DNA of 32,207 bases, taken from positions 1-32,207 of IMG/VR virus record IMGVR_UViG_3300009163_000113. The stretch is one strand, 5' to 3'. The stretch comes from a virus. Below the pieces are notes generated by a model. It did not search any database. It was given only the letters and a program-made list of their open reading frames with translations, and was not told the origin of the DNA. How positions within the stretch are numbered: the first letter of the stretch is position 1; each line of letters starts with the position of its first letter. A program made the position numbers and the translations under genes. Of the stretch, positions 13,254 through 22,108 are shown in pieces.

Positions 13254-14152
13254 TATACTCCCCAATATGTTGTATAGTAACTTGGCAACGGTTTAGTTGA
13301 GACAGGAAATGTGAACGATGGCGACGACGTTGTGAAAGAGTTAGTTCCTGGAAATATCAACGGCCAAGCAGGCTCTAATGTTAGCTTATCGTTCAAATAT
13401 TTAATTCCTCCACCATTTATCACATAAACATATGAGTTCCCAATTTCACTAGAAAACCAAAGTTGGTCTCCACTAACAAACGAATATGTTATAGTAAATC
13501 CCCATAAGTTAGAAAGTTGACTAATGCTAAAACTTGGGCCTCCAGCAGTAAATTGAAGGTTAAATTGAAATCCATGCGGAGCTGTGGATAGGTTGTCTGT
13601 AATTGTTATTGAACCTGCTGCCACAGCAGGAGAAGTTGTTGTTGCAGGACTTACCATTGGCGTTCCTGTTGTAACGACCCTAGTTAAAGATTTAAGTTGC
13701 GCATCTTGGCAAGTAAGCGTTACTTCTATGTCTTGCGCTTCGCCAAACACAGGAGCTTTAATAGACTTAACAAAACCAGATATAGCGCAAATAGTAGAGC
13801 CAGAATAATTGAATCTTATTTGAATAAGACCCGTTCGATCTGAAGAATGAATTGCTTTATAAAACAAATCTCGAAGGCTAGACCCTAACGTGTTTGCTGT
13901 AATTGTAAGATAGTGTGGATTTAACCCAATAGTTAGAGTTAATTCCCTTTCTTGCTGTTTCATGTTATAAAACTTGTTAACGGAAAGAGATGATAGACCT
14001 GTGTATTGCGGTTGAAGATTGTCGACTCCAAGCCCTTCTAAGTTTTTAAGAATAAAAGGGTCATCGAAGTTGAGCGAGGTAAGATTAAAATTAGCAATAC
14101 TTGCTGACGTACCAGCATTTGTAGTCCAAAGTTGAATAGCATCAAGTATCAT
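13253..14152 (-). CDS. Distal tail protein (Dit-like) candidate
   Basis: This 299-residue protein lies directly after the tape measure gene and before the Gp37-like gene, the expected place for a distal tail protein. The N-terminal half has beta-rich Dit-like blocks: MILDAIQLWTTNAGTSA, FILKNLEGLGVDNLQPQYTG, QQERELTLTIGLNPHYLTIT, and the ring-forming type IQIRFNYSGSTICAISGFVK. Residues 100-160 end with VEVTLTCQDAQLKSL, after which the C-terminal half resembles a second beta domain (SYVYVINGGGIKYLNDK). Dit proteins link the tail tube to the tip. AAGGGCG precedes the ATG. The identity rests on position and fold-like pattern, so a related baseplate protein is also possible. Confidence 0.75.
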   Translation of the reverse strand: MILDAIQLWTTNAGTSASIANFNLTSLNFDDPFILKNLEGLGVDNLQPQYTGLSSLSVNKFYNMKQQERELTLTIGLNPHYLTITANTLGSSLRDLFYKAIHSSDRTGLIQIRFNYSGSTICAISGFVKSIKAPVFGEAQDIEVTLTCQDAQLKSLTRVVTTGTPMVSPATTTSPAVAAGSITITDNLSTAPHGFQFNLQFTAGGPSFSISQLSNLWGFTITYSFVSGDQLWFSSEIGNSYVYVINGGGIKYLNDKLTLEPAWPLIFPGTNSFTTSSPSFTFPVSTKPLPSYYTTYWGV

Positions 14153-14186
14153 TTGTTACGCCCTTTTTTAGTTATTGTGTTCTGTA

Positions 14187-17100
14187 TTAAACGTGGTTAC
14201 TGTTCTTTTTTAAAGCCGCAACTGTTTGTTTGTAAATTTCGCTTGCAGTAAGTTCTTTTGTTGACACGTTTGTTTGAATAACTGTTGTGTTGTTTGTTGT
14301 GGTATTATTTGTATTAGAATTACTAGTACCTCCGTTAACACCATTTTGAGCAGAAGTTCCGGCGTTTATTGTAATGGGAAGGCCGCTATGTAACCCACGC
14401 AAAATTTGTGCGTCTGGTCCACCATCAAGAATTGCTTGAAAGTTAACTTTAATAGCATTCTGATCGTCCATACTAGATTGAATTTTATCAGCTTGATCTT
14501 TTGTAAACCTTGCTGCATCCTCTTTGGTATACCCTTCAAGTCTAAGAGTACGCTGTTCTGTGGTTTCAATAGCGTCAAATTTATAGATTGAATCTGGTAT
14601 TAAATCTAACGCCGTGGTGAAACCGGGTATTGTGCTGGCAATGATAGCAAAGAATTGACTAAACTCTTTTTTAATTCTAGGTAGATACTTCACAAGTGCT
14701 TCGTTTATTCCAGTTATTATATCTAGAATAAACCTACCAACAGCCTTACTAATAGATGTAGATGCACCAGACATAGCCTCTAAAACAGTCACAGCAAGGG
14801 CAACTCCTGCCCAAGATAATTCCTTAACATACGAGGCAAGTTGTGTAATTACAGCAAGTATAAATCCTAAAATTGCGGCACTAACTTTTTCGACTGCTGC
14901 GGTAAAGCCGTCAATAATAGCAACAACAATTGCAACGCCACCAGCAATTAACACATCAAGATAATCTTCAATGCCTTTAAGGAAAGCATCGAGCATCTCA
15001 ATAACAAAATCTATAATTTTTGGTATAAGCCTTCTTAGTGCTTTAATCAAAGCTTCTATGATTACCACTAACATTTTAATAATTTCCGGAGCTTTACGCT
15101 TTATAACGTCTATAACTATTTGCAGCATTCTAGATATAAAGTCGGTTATCAATGGCGCAATCTCAATTAATTTAGTCATTAACTGCACAAGTAGTTTTAC
15201 TACAATTTCAATAATTGTAGGAATCCATTTGCCTAATGCCTCTAATATTGACCCAAATCCTATAATAAAACCAGTGACAATACCATTAATAAAGTCTGGA
15301 ATAAGGTTGATTATAATGTGGAGTACGCGGTCAAGGACGTCAGCTGCGCCCATACCGGCTTTAGCCATGTAAAACAAACCAACACCAACGCCAGCAATCA
15401 GAATACCTAATCCTGCTGCGCCGGCGCCCATTAAAGATAATGCTATGCCCAAACCAAGAAGCACAGGAATTACCGGACCCAATAAATATCCTGCACCTAC
15501 TAGTACGAGAAAAGTTATAGCTAAACCGCCAATAGCACCTAACATAATGCCAAATGGTATAGATGCTAGAAGTTTAATTGCTGCTGCTAAAATAAATATT
15601 GCACCGGCAGTTAGAATTAAAGCTTCCGAAGAATCTTTTACCCCACCTGCGGTGACTTCATTAAGCACCGCCATAGCCACCATTAAAAGTCCTAATATAG
15701 TCACAACACCAATCATGCCCCAAATGCCTTGCTCCATTTGTTTTGGGTCCATACGCCCTAATACTTCTATTACTACAGCTAGAATTCCCATTGCTACCGA
15801 CATCGCAATAAGGCCTGTTCCAACGGTAACTATTTCTTTTTCATCAACTACTTTAGCTATGACAGCAAAACCAAGAAATATTGCGGCAATTGCTCCTAAT
15901 CCTTGAACCATTTGATACACATCCATTGCTCCCAGCAATTTAATTGCAAGAGCAAGAATACCAATACCAGCAGAAAGGGCAAATATACCACCAATTTTAG
16001 AGGCGGCGTTTTCTGGAATAAAATAAATCATAGCAAACAAACCGGCCATAATAAGACCAATGCCAATCATACCCTGTTTGAACTCGTCTGGGTTTAACTT
16101 AGCAAGTAGCACAACAGATTTAGACAAAGTTTTAACTGCTTTAGCCATAAACATCATTACTAAACCTTGTTTTATGATATTGGCTATTTCTTCATCACCA
16201 ACAGTAAGGTCTTTCTTTTTAGTTTTTCCACCAAGTATCTTTATAGCGCCAACCATAGCAAGCATTAATACAACAACCGCCGCAGTGCCTTTAGCAAGCG
16301 TGTCTAAATTTAACCTACCTAATAATGCTACCGCACTCGCGTAAAACAATAATGCCACACCAATTAATACCAATGACGCAGCAAGCCCTAATATGGTTTT
16401 TGAATCTATAGTTTTGTCTTTTGATGCGGCAACTAAAAGATCTAATGTGTTTATCATCATTGTCAATCCGACAAAAACAACGGCTAGACTTTTAGCTAGT
16501 TTTCCACTATCTATCAATGACAACAAAGCCAACGACAATGCTAATATACCAATTGCTTTTGCAATATCAAGTAATGCTTTTGCTTGAATACTTATGCTGA
16601 ATGATTTAATTGCACCCTTAAGCTGTTCAAGAGTGTTCTTTATTTTGTCCATGAACCTTGAGCCGCCAAGAATTCCAGCAACTCCGCCTTGCATAAATTT
16701 TCTAATAATGGCTAATAAACCACCAAATAAACCAACATTTAACAAGTCTATAACATTGTTAAACTTTGCTTCTCTAAACTGGCCAGTTACAGCATTCCAA
16801 ATATCGCCAATAACTCTACCGACAACGTAACCTATTTTAGCAAACACTTTAGCGAATGTAGCAGCTATTCCGGCAAGAAACCCAAATACCTCAGAAAGCC
16901 GGCTGCCAGCTTTAGACAAAAGCTCAAAACTTGTTTTTGCTTTAGACGCAGCTGCATCCCCAGCGCCTTTAACTCCGCCAAATAAATTACTAAAAAATCC
17001 TTTTACGGTACCAAGTACGTTTAAAAGTTTATTAAACATTCCGGCAAAGTCAACATGCATTGCAAATGTTGCAACAGCATCAGCTAAGTGAGCTAACCCA

Positions 17101-18908
17101 TTAGCTAGTGACAAAACCATAGATACAAGCTTGTCGCCACCAGATCTAAGAAATTTTCCTAGCATCTTAAGTATTCCGCTTGGGCTATCAGGACCAGTAG
17201 AACCTTTTCCACCTGCAAAAGCAAATGCTCTTTTTAACTTTAGCCAAGCAAAGCTAAACTTATCTATAAAACCTAAGTCAATTTTAGACAGACCATTTTT
17301 TATTTGATTGGTAACTACTTTTATAGTAAACCCAATTAAAGTCATTGTTGTTTTAAAGAAGTCTAGGTTTTTGATTGTGGTTCCTATTCCTGACAATCCT
17401 TTAAATAAAGCATAAAAAACGTTGCCCAGCATCGACAGAACTGTCAAAGTTGGTCCAGATATTACATTAAATAACGCTTTACTTAATTTAAAGAAAACAC
17501 CAGCTAAAAAGCCAACTATTTTAAAACCAATACCAAAAATAGCAAACACGCCTCTAAAAACGTTCTTAACTTTGTCTGCTGTCTCTGCGCTCATAACTAA
17601 AGTAGCGGCAAAAGCTTTAATTTTTTGCGATATAACAAGAACATCAACAAGAGACTTTTTTGGAAAAATGTCTCGAAAGGCTTGCTTAAACGCTTTAATT
17701 AATCCAAGTACTGCTACAAAAGACATGTTGATTGAGTCAATTATGTTATCGCGCCCACCAAACTTCTTAAACAAAAGTAGAAAATCGTTTCGCTTTTTAG
17801 CAGAGTTACCAATAATAGCACCAAGTGCGTTGTTCCATGCAGTAAACGTGCTTTTTGCTTCTTCGAAGTTACCAAATATGTTTTTGAACGTTTCTGACCA
17901 ACCAGAACCAATTGCTTGTTTCACGGTGTCAAATAACCCAGACAAAGTCTTAACTTGCGTTGCTGCAGCCATACCGGTTTTGCCAAGTTCTATAACAGCT
18001 AGCGCTTGTTCCTTTGTATACCCAATGGCCAAAAGTTGATCCATTGACAATTCGCCAGCTAACCCTTTAAGGGACGTAGTAAGAACGTCGGCGGTAACCC
18101 AGCCTGACTCTAACGAGTCTCTAAAAGACCCGTTTTTCTTTTCCCAGTCTTTAAGTGTTGTCCCAAGTGGAACTTTTGCAATTGTGCCCATCGCGCTTGC
18201 GGTTTGCATTAAATGAGTTTTAAATACTTCACCGCCCATACCAGCGGCGTCAACAGACATCCAGTCTCGCAGCTTAAGCGTTCCACTAGAAACGGCTTGC
18301 GCCAACTGACCCATTGCTCGTGCAGCTTCTACGTTGTTTGTTCCAGAAATTGCGGCAAGGTTAGCAACGCCTTTAATTGCAGGCACTGCCGTTCCCATGT
18401 CAACACCAGCTGCCGTAAACTTAGAAATAGCTTGCGTCATGTCAGCAAAGTTATAAATAGTTAAGTCAGAGTATTTGTTCAATTCATCTAACGCAACGTT
18501 AACTTCATCAAGCGTAGTACCCTTGCTTTTTGTGTTAGAAAGAATCGTTTGAATCGAGTTCAAGTTCATTTCGTATTCTTTTAAGCCAGAATTAACTTGG
18601 TCAAAGCTAAGGCCTTTAGCAATGCTAGTCCCAGCGCCCATCGCCCTGGTAACTAAGTTGTCTATAACCGAGAAACCTACCGCGCCAAGCGCAGTAAATC
18701 TAGCAGTAACAGTGTCTACTCCAGCACCCATTCCCGACAAATCCATGGATTTAGCGGCGCCACTTAAGTCGCTTATGGCTTTTTTTGCGCTGTCAAAGTT
18801 AAGACTTTTGTTTAATTTATCTATACTACCAACAGTGTCTGTTACTTTTTTTTCAAAATCTTTATTGTCGAATTTTATAGATACTACACGATCGTCTACG
18901 CTAGCCAT
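14187..18908 (-). CDS. Tail tape measure protein
   Basis: This 1573-residue protein runs inside the tail tube and sets tail length. Its start MASVDDRVVSIKFDNKDFEK, the TLDEVNVALDELNKYSDLTI block, AGVDMGTAVPAIKGVANLAA and TLKLRDWMSVDAAGMGGEVF are typical of the tape-measure N-terminal region (PhageMin_Tail-like). The middle (about 730-1130) has six similar stretches of about 45-80 residues that are nearly all Ala, Leu, Ile, Val and Gly, with the pattern A-AI-ILA-A---L--LD--Q--QG---I. The C-terminus has an Asn/Thr-rich tail (SNSNTNNTTTNNTTV). The ATG at 18908-18906 has AAAGGGTGAGG before it, and overlaps the preceding stop by 8 nt. At about 0.15 nm per residue this predicts a tail of roughly 235 nm. 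Confidence 0.95.
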   Translation of the reverse strand: MASVDDRVVSIKFDNKDFEKKVTDTVGSIDKLNKSLNFDSAKKAISDLSGAAKSMDLSGMGAGVDTVTARFTALGAVGFSVIDNLVTRAMGAGTSIAKGLSFDQVNSGLKEYEMNLNSIQTILSNTKSKGTTLDEVNVALDELNKYSDLTIYNFADMTQAISKFTAAGVDMGTAVPAIKGVANLAAISGTNNVEAARAMGQLAQAVSSGTLKLRDWMSVDAAGMGGEVFKTHLMQTASAMGTIAKVPLGTTLKDWEKKNGSFRDSLESGWVTADVLTTSLKGLAGELSMDQLLAIGYTKEQALAVIELGKTGMAAATQVKTLSGLFDTVKQAIGSGWSETFKNIFGNFEEAKSTFTAWNNALGAIIGNSAKKRNDFLLLFKKFGGRDNIIDSINMSFVAVLGLIKAFKQAFRDIFPKKSLVDVLVISQKIKAFAATLVMSAETADKVKNVFRGVFAIFGIGFKIVGFLAGVFFKLSKALFNVISGPTLTVLSMLGNVFYALFKGLSGIGTTIKNLDFFKTTMTLIGFTIKVVTNQIKNGLSKIDLGFIDKFSFAWLKLKRAFAFAGGKGSTGPDSPSGILKMLGKFLRSGGDKLVSMVLSLANGLAHLADAVATFAMHVDFAGMFNKLLNVLGTVKGFFSNLFGGVKGAGDAAASKAKTSFELLSKAGSRLSEVFGFLAGIAATFAKVFAKIGYVVGRVIGDIWNAVTGQFREAKFNNVIDLLNVGLFGGLLAIIRKFMQGGVAGILGGSRFMDKIKNTLEQLKGAIKSFSISIQAKALLDIAKAIGILALSLALLSLIDSGKLAKSLAVVFVGLTMMINTLDLLVAASKDKTIDSKTILGLAASLVLIGVALLFYASAVALLGRLNLDTLAKGTAAVVVLMLAMVGAIKILGGKTKKKDLTVGDEEIANIIKQGLVMMFMAKAVKTLSKSVVLLAKLNPDEFKQGMIGIGLIMAGLFAMIYFIPENAASKIGGIFALSAGIGILALAIKLLGAMDVYQMVQGLGAIAAIFLGFAVIAKVVDEKEIVTVGTGLIAMSVAMGILAVVIEVLGRMDPKQMEQGIWGMIGVVTILGLLMVAMAVLNEVTAGGVKDSSEALILTAGAIFILAAAIKLLASIPFGIMLGAIGGLAITFLVLVGAGYLLGPVIPVLLGLGIALSLMGAGAAGLGILIAGVGVGLFYMAKAGMGAADVLDRVLHIIINLIPDFINGIVTGFIIGFGSILEALGKWIPTIIEIVVKLLVQLMTKLIEIAPLITDFISRMLQIVIDVIKRKAPEIIKMLVVIIEALIKALRRLIPKIIDFVIEMLDAFLKGIEDYLDVLIAGGVAIVVAIIDGFTAAVEKVSAAILGFILAVITQLASYVKELSWAGVALAVTVLEAMSGASTSISKAVGRFILDIITGINEALVKYLPRIKKEFSQFFAIIASTIPGFTTALDLIPDSIYKFDAIETTEQRTLRLEGYTKEDAARFTKDQADKIQSSMDDQNAIKVNFQAILDGGPDAQILRGLHSGLPITINAGTSAQNGVNGGTSNSNTNNTTTNNTTVIQTNVSTKELTASEIYKQTVAALKKNSNHV

Positions 18909-19281
18909 GCCTCACCCTTTCCATAATATCTTTTGCCATTGTATCAAATAGCGGTTGTAGTGCTGGATTTATATAATCAGTGCCTAATACAAACGAGCCA
19001 CTTCTTGTTGCATGGCCGTATTGGATTAATATAGCAATCGGCGGACCATCACCTTCTCTTGCTGTGTTAAACCAGTTAATTTCATGGGCGCCCTTTTTAT
19101 TTACAATTTCATACGACCAAGAACTAGCAGTTTCCCCAGTATCTACTGGTGTTGCTTGTTGCAGCGCTAACACACCTTTTCTCCCGTAAGAATCAAGGAT
19201 AGTAAATGCCGCATCATCACTTAATGAGTTTAAATATCGAAGGTCTTTTTTAAAACTACCCCCCGCGGAAATTTCTATCAT
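18901..19281 (-). CDS. HK97-gp10-like head-tail or tail completion protein
   Basis: This 126-residue protein has the family pattern ATPVDTGETASSWSYEI near 39-55, NWFNTAREGDGPPIAILIQ near 70-88, YGHATRSGSFVLGTDYINPA near 89-108, and a helical C-terminus. The VDTG-TASSW, A-LI-YGHATR-G and DYINPAL blocks are typical of HK97-gp10-like proteins that complete the connector or tail. The usual place is between head closure and major tail genes, whereas here it lies between the second major tail protein and the tape measure. It starts 25 nt after the preceding gene's end and overlaps the tape measure start by 8 nt. The function is inferred from the family. Confidence 0.8.
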   Translation of the reverse strand: MIEISAGGSFKKDLRYLNSLSDDAAFTILDSYGRKGVLALQQATPVDTGETASSWSYEIVNKKGAHEINWFNTAREGDGPPIAILIQYGHATRSGSFVLGTDYINPALQPLFDTMAKDIMERVRHG

Positions 19282-19306
19282 TGTTTCTCCAGAGTGTTAG
19301 AATATG

Positions 19307-19960
19307 TTAGCTATTAAATGCAATTAAAGTAGGGATTGTAGGGACATTAGCTGGAAAACCACTTACGCCATATAAATTGTTTTCAACTAGAGTTACGTTT
19401 CCAGCTGATACTTTTCTTGTATCAATAACAACGTGCGATGTTGGTTTTAATGTTGATCCTGCAAAAGACGGTGTGCAAGAAAAATCCCAAGTAAATTCAT
19501 AGGCAGATGATGAATCATTTATTGTAGAAAAATCGCGACTTGTTCTTTGCGCGACCATGTTGTACAAAATATGAATTTTATAACCAGCAGATTCGTTTAA
19601 ATCATGACTGTTTTGTGTTCTGTAACTCATAGCAAACCGGCTAAAGTTTTGACCGTTTACTGTAATAAAGTTTGTTTGATCGTCTCCGCCTTCAGCATAA
19701 GTCATTAAATCTGGATAACTAAATGCTGAAATTGTCCCACTAACATAACTTACATTAAACACATCTGTAATTTTATAGCCATCATAATAGATTGGTTCAA
19801 AATCTGTGTTGTTTTGAGATAGTGAAACTGAAGTTAACCCACTCCAAGAAACACCACCGCTATATAAACCACTACTCTGTTGAAGGTATAGCATACCTCG
19901 GTCTAAACCACGTTCAAATGTATGAGTGCCTAAAGCATCCCATGTAGTTGTAAATGCCAT
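19307..19960 (-). CDS. Second major-tail-protein-like protein (short paralogue)
   Basis: This 217-residue protein is related to the major tail protein at 20540-21457. Shared blocks are TTWDALGTHTFERGLDRGML against LTWDGAGKRLYETGVDQGVL, SGGVSWSGLTSVSL against VDGVAWNGLTGVTE, ISAFSYPD against LEAFTYPD, GYKIHILYNMVA against AYKLHLVYGLKA, and FTTVNDS-like blocks. It ends after about 215 residues and lacks the 80-residue C-terminal domain of the larger copy. TAGGAGG lies 5 nt upstream of the ATG. The copy lies after the chaperone candidate. It may be a second tube subunit, a tail-terminal ring or a special subunit near the tip. Confidence 0.85.
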   Translation of the reverse strand: MAFTTTWDALGTHTFERGLDRGMLYLQQSSGLYSGGVSWSGLTSVSLSQNNTDFEPIYYDGYKITDVFNVSYVSGTISAFSYPDLMTYAEGGDDQTNFITVNGQNFSRFAMSYRTQNSHDLNESAGYKIHILYNMVAQRTSRDFSTINDSSSAYEFTWDFSCTPSFAGSTLKPTSHVVIDTRKVSAGNVTLVENNLYGVSGFPANVPTIPTLIAFNS

Positions 19961-19970
19961 TATTTACCTC

Positions 19971-20513
19971 CTAACCTGATGTGTTGAATTGTCGTTTGCG
20001 TTCTTCGTTTAATTGTGCATTAGATTGCGCTTGTTCTCTTGGAGACTTTTTGTTTCCTGTGTCGTTCTTAATGCTACAGATTCGAACCAATGCAAACAAT
20101 CTATTTAGATGCCAAGTCTCGCAGATGAAAGGAATCTTGTACGCAACCATCCAATAGTAAACTAATTCAGAACTAATAAGTTCTGGGTTTTTTCTATACT
20201 GTTTGGTTTCTTTAAACACAGTTCCCGATTGCGGAGAAGCAATATACTCGTTTATTTCACTTACATTCTTTTGGCTGAGTCTATCTAGAATACCTTCTGG
20301 GTAATTTTCTGTAAGAATCATGCACTCAATGTAATAAACCATTTCTTCTGGAGTTTTTGGGTCGTCGGTAAGAAACGGTTTTATAAATTTTGACTCCCAT
20401 TTTGACACGGAGACTAAAGAATGCTCAAGCTCTAAAACAAAGTTATCATGATAACTAAACTCATTTGTAACTTCGTTGTAGTGTTCGTCTCCTAGAATAG
20501 TTATAGTTAGCAT
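19971..20513 (-). CDS. Tail assembly chaperone candidate
   Basis: This 180-residue protein contains FVLELEHSLVSVSKWESKFI near 25-44, FLTDDPKTPEEMVYYIECMI near 47-66, ISSELVYYWMVAYKIPFICE near 112-131, WHLNRLFALVRICSIK and a final LNEERKRQFNTSG. This arrangement is a frequent phage gene between the major tail protein and the tape measure, and I infer that it chaperones tape measure and tube assembly. I found no X-XXY-YYZ slippery site near its 3' end and no overlapping second open frame, so it seems to make one product. AAAGGAG lies 8 nt upstream of the ATG. It is flanked by the two tail-tube paralogues. Confidence 0.7.
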   Translation of the reverse strand: MLTITILGDEHYNEVTNEFSYHDNFVLELEHSLVSVSKWESKFIKPFLTDDPKTPEEMVYYIECMILTENYPEGILDRLSQKNVSEINEYIASPQSGTVFKETKQYRKNPELISSELVYYWMVAYKIPFICETWHLNRLFALVRICSIKNDTGNKKSPREQAQSNAQLNEERKRQFNTSG

Positions 20514-20539
20514 TCTTTAGTCTCCTTTAGTCAAATTAA

Positions 20540-21457
20540 TTAGCTTGCGCGAGTAACTGCCCAACGCGTAACCAGAGTTGTATTTGGGAACAAATACACA
20601 TTTGAGGTTGTTGGATCAATAGTTTCTGCCTGAACAATAACCGTGCCAATGGAAATTGCGGTTGATCCAGTTATAACAATAGCGTTAGTATCCAAACGAC
20701 GGTACTGAACGCCAGTAACAGTAGGCACAGTCCAAGCGCCGCCAACAGAGGCAACCGATGGAGCTGTAGGAGTAGCGGTTGTAACAATGTTGGTAGCCGT
20801 CATAATAGTAACGACAGCGTCTGGTGTTGGCAGCTTTGGAGTGACGCTAGTTGCACCATAAAGTATAGTGTTAAGCGCCGTCAAGTTTGCGCTAAACGCT
20901 TTTGAAGAGTCAATAGTAAGCAATGACGTAGCTGCGCGGCCAGTTGTAGCTACAGGAGTGCTCTGCAACGACCAACTAAATGTAATCGGCGATGGCGAAT
21001 CATTGACGGTTGTAAATGCCTTTTCTGATGGGCTAGCCTTCAAGCCGTACACCAAGTGAAGCTTGTATGCGTAGTCGTCGCCAATCAAATCGTTACCAAG
21101 CTTAGTGCGGTAACTAAGACCAAATGGCTTGCGAATTTGCTGTCCAATGCTAACTCCTGGGTAAGAAGAGCTAGTAAAGTTACCATCAAACTGGTTCCAT
21201 TCATCTGGGTAGGTGAATGCTTCCAATGTTGCTTCGTACTGCTCAATCGAATACAAGTTAAGGTACTTGGTGTTATCTGCATATTGTGCGTTTGCTTCGG
21301 CTCCAGTTGGAGACTCCGTTACGCCAGTCAAACCATTCCAAGCAACTCCGTCAACGTAAGCGCCGGTTGTATCTGGAATATAAAGGACGCCTTGATCGAC
21401 GCCAGTTTCGTAGAGACGCTTTCCAGCGCCGTCCCATGTGAGTAGACCTACGGCCAT
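20540..21457 (-). CDS. Major tail protein with C-terminal accessory domain
   Basis: This 305-residue protein forms the tail tube. The N-terminal part has LTWDGAGKRLYETGVDQGVL, VDGVAWNGLTGVTES and EQYEATLEAFTYPDEW, which is the usual pattern of siphovirus tube proteins from this phage group. After about residue 215 comes a linker (PTPDAVVTIMTATNI) and an Ig-like or BIG2-like domain with TPTAPSVASVGG, WTVPTVTGVQYRR and VTRWAVTR. The same domain pattern occurs at the C-terminus of the capsid fusion protein (22109-24130). AAGGAG lies 7 nt before the ATG. The N-terminal half is also related to the protein at 19307-19960. Confidence 0.9.
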   Translation of the reverse strand: MAVGLLTWDGAGKRLYETGVDQGVLYIPDTTGAYVDGVAWNGLTGVTESPTGAEANAQYADNTKYLNLYSIEQYEATLEAFTYPDEWNQFDGNFTSSSYPGVSIGQQIRKPFGLSYRTKLGNDLIGDDYAYKLHLVYGLKASPSEKAFTTVNDSPSPITFSWSLQSTPVATTGRAATSLLTIDSSKAFSANLTALNTILYGATSVTPKLPTPDAVVTIMTATNIVTTATPTAPSVASVGGAWTVPTVTGVQYRRLDTNAIVITGSTAISIGTVIVQAETIDPTTSNVYLFPNTTLVTRWAVTRAS

Positions 21458-21468
21458 GATTTTTCTCC

Positions 21469-21774
21469 TTAAAAGAAAATGTTAAACACGTCGTGATTTA
21501 AATTGTCACTCGTGTAAAATCTGTTGAATTTGCACATCGCCAGTTTAGCAACATTGTTTGGAATATCGCTATCTGGGTTTTTATCTATGACTGTAACCTG
21601 ATATCTAATCCGTCTGTCATACACTTTATTTTGGGCATGTACTATTTCATCATTATCTCTACTATAAATAATAGCAGGATAACTTAGTTGCATTGATGCC
21701 GGTGGTTGAAAATAAACGTTATTGCTACCTAGAATATTTTTTAAAGCACTATGGAGTAGTAGGCGTTGGGCCAT
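21469..21774 (-). CDS. Tail terminator-like protein
   Basis: I place the start at ATG 21774 (MAQRLLLHSALKNILGSNNV) because AGGGAG lies 8 nt upstream; an upstream GTG at 21783 overlaps that Shine-Dalgarno sequence. The product is 101 residues. Blocks VYFQPPASMQLSYPAIIYSR near 19-38, YDRRIRYQVTVIDKNPDSD near 51-69, and FYTSDNLNHDVFNIFF at the C-terminus match the tail terminator/neck family that caps the tube and joins it to the connector. It overlaps the head-closure-like gene by 26 nt. Identity rests on sequence pattern and position between head closure and major tail genes. Confidence 0.75.
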   Translation of the reverse strand: MAQRLLLHSALKNILGSNNVYFQPPASMQLSYPAIIYSRDNDEIVHAQNKVYDRRIRYQVTVIDKNPDSDIPNNVAKLAMCKFNRFYTSDNLNHDVFNIFF

Positions 21775-22090
21775 TATAGACACTCCCTAAACGTAGAATT
21801 AAGCGGGGACTTTTAACTTCGACATCTGTTACAGTCCATAAAACCCCCGACCATTCGACATAAATAATCTTAAAAAAGTGTTCGATGGCATACTGATCAA
21901 CAACAATACTAATTGAGGTGCTCACCGATATGTCTTTAGCCAGTTTATCCGCAACCGTATCTAATCGTCTGGCGTTTTGGGTTACGTCGCCAAAATATGA
22001 ATACTCTGTGACGACGTCAATCCAAATACCAGAGTTAATTGGGCTTTCTTGCGGGTCAGCATAGCCAACCTTTCCAAAAAACCTAGCCAT
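21749..22090 (-). CDS. Head closure-like protein (DUF7253-like)
   Basis: This 113-residue protein has MARFFGKVGYADPQESPINS, then GIWIDVVTEYSYFGDVTQNA, SISIVVDQYAIEHFFKI, and a final SPRLILRLGSVYNGPTP. The blocks FGK-GY, GVW---TE--YFGDV--N-R, SIVVD-YA and PRL-LRLG-VYNG are typical of the small head-closure or adaptor family named DUF7253 in some databases. It lies between the capsid gene and the tail terminator, as expected for a connector component. There is a short gap of 18 nt to the capsid gene, with no clear motif except an AGG sequence. Probably part of the neck. Confidence 0.75.
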   Translation of the reverse strand: MARFFGKVGYADPQESPINSGIWIDVVTEYSYFGDVTQNARRLDTVADKLAKDISVSTSISIVVDQYAIEHFFKIIYVEWSGVLWTVTDVEVKSPRLILRLGSVYNGPTPTTP

Positions 22091-22108
22091 CTTAACTCCT
22101 AATTAAAA

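Noticed and set aside
15445-15906. A 153-residue plus-strand frame in the tape measure gene
   Set aside because: It is the reverse reading of a hydrophobic repeat region; no ribosome-binding site or family pattern.
17422-18039. A 205-residue plus-strand frame in the tape measure gene
   Set aside because: It is antisense to a clear coding region and has the composition expected of a reverse reading.
19971-20030. Programmed -1 frameshift in the chaperone candidate
   Set aside because: I searched the 3' end for an X-XXY-YYZ heptamer and found only AAAAAG-type runs that do not fit, and no overlapping second frame.
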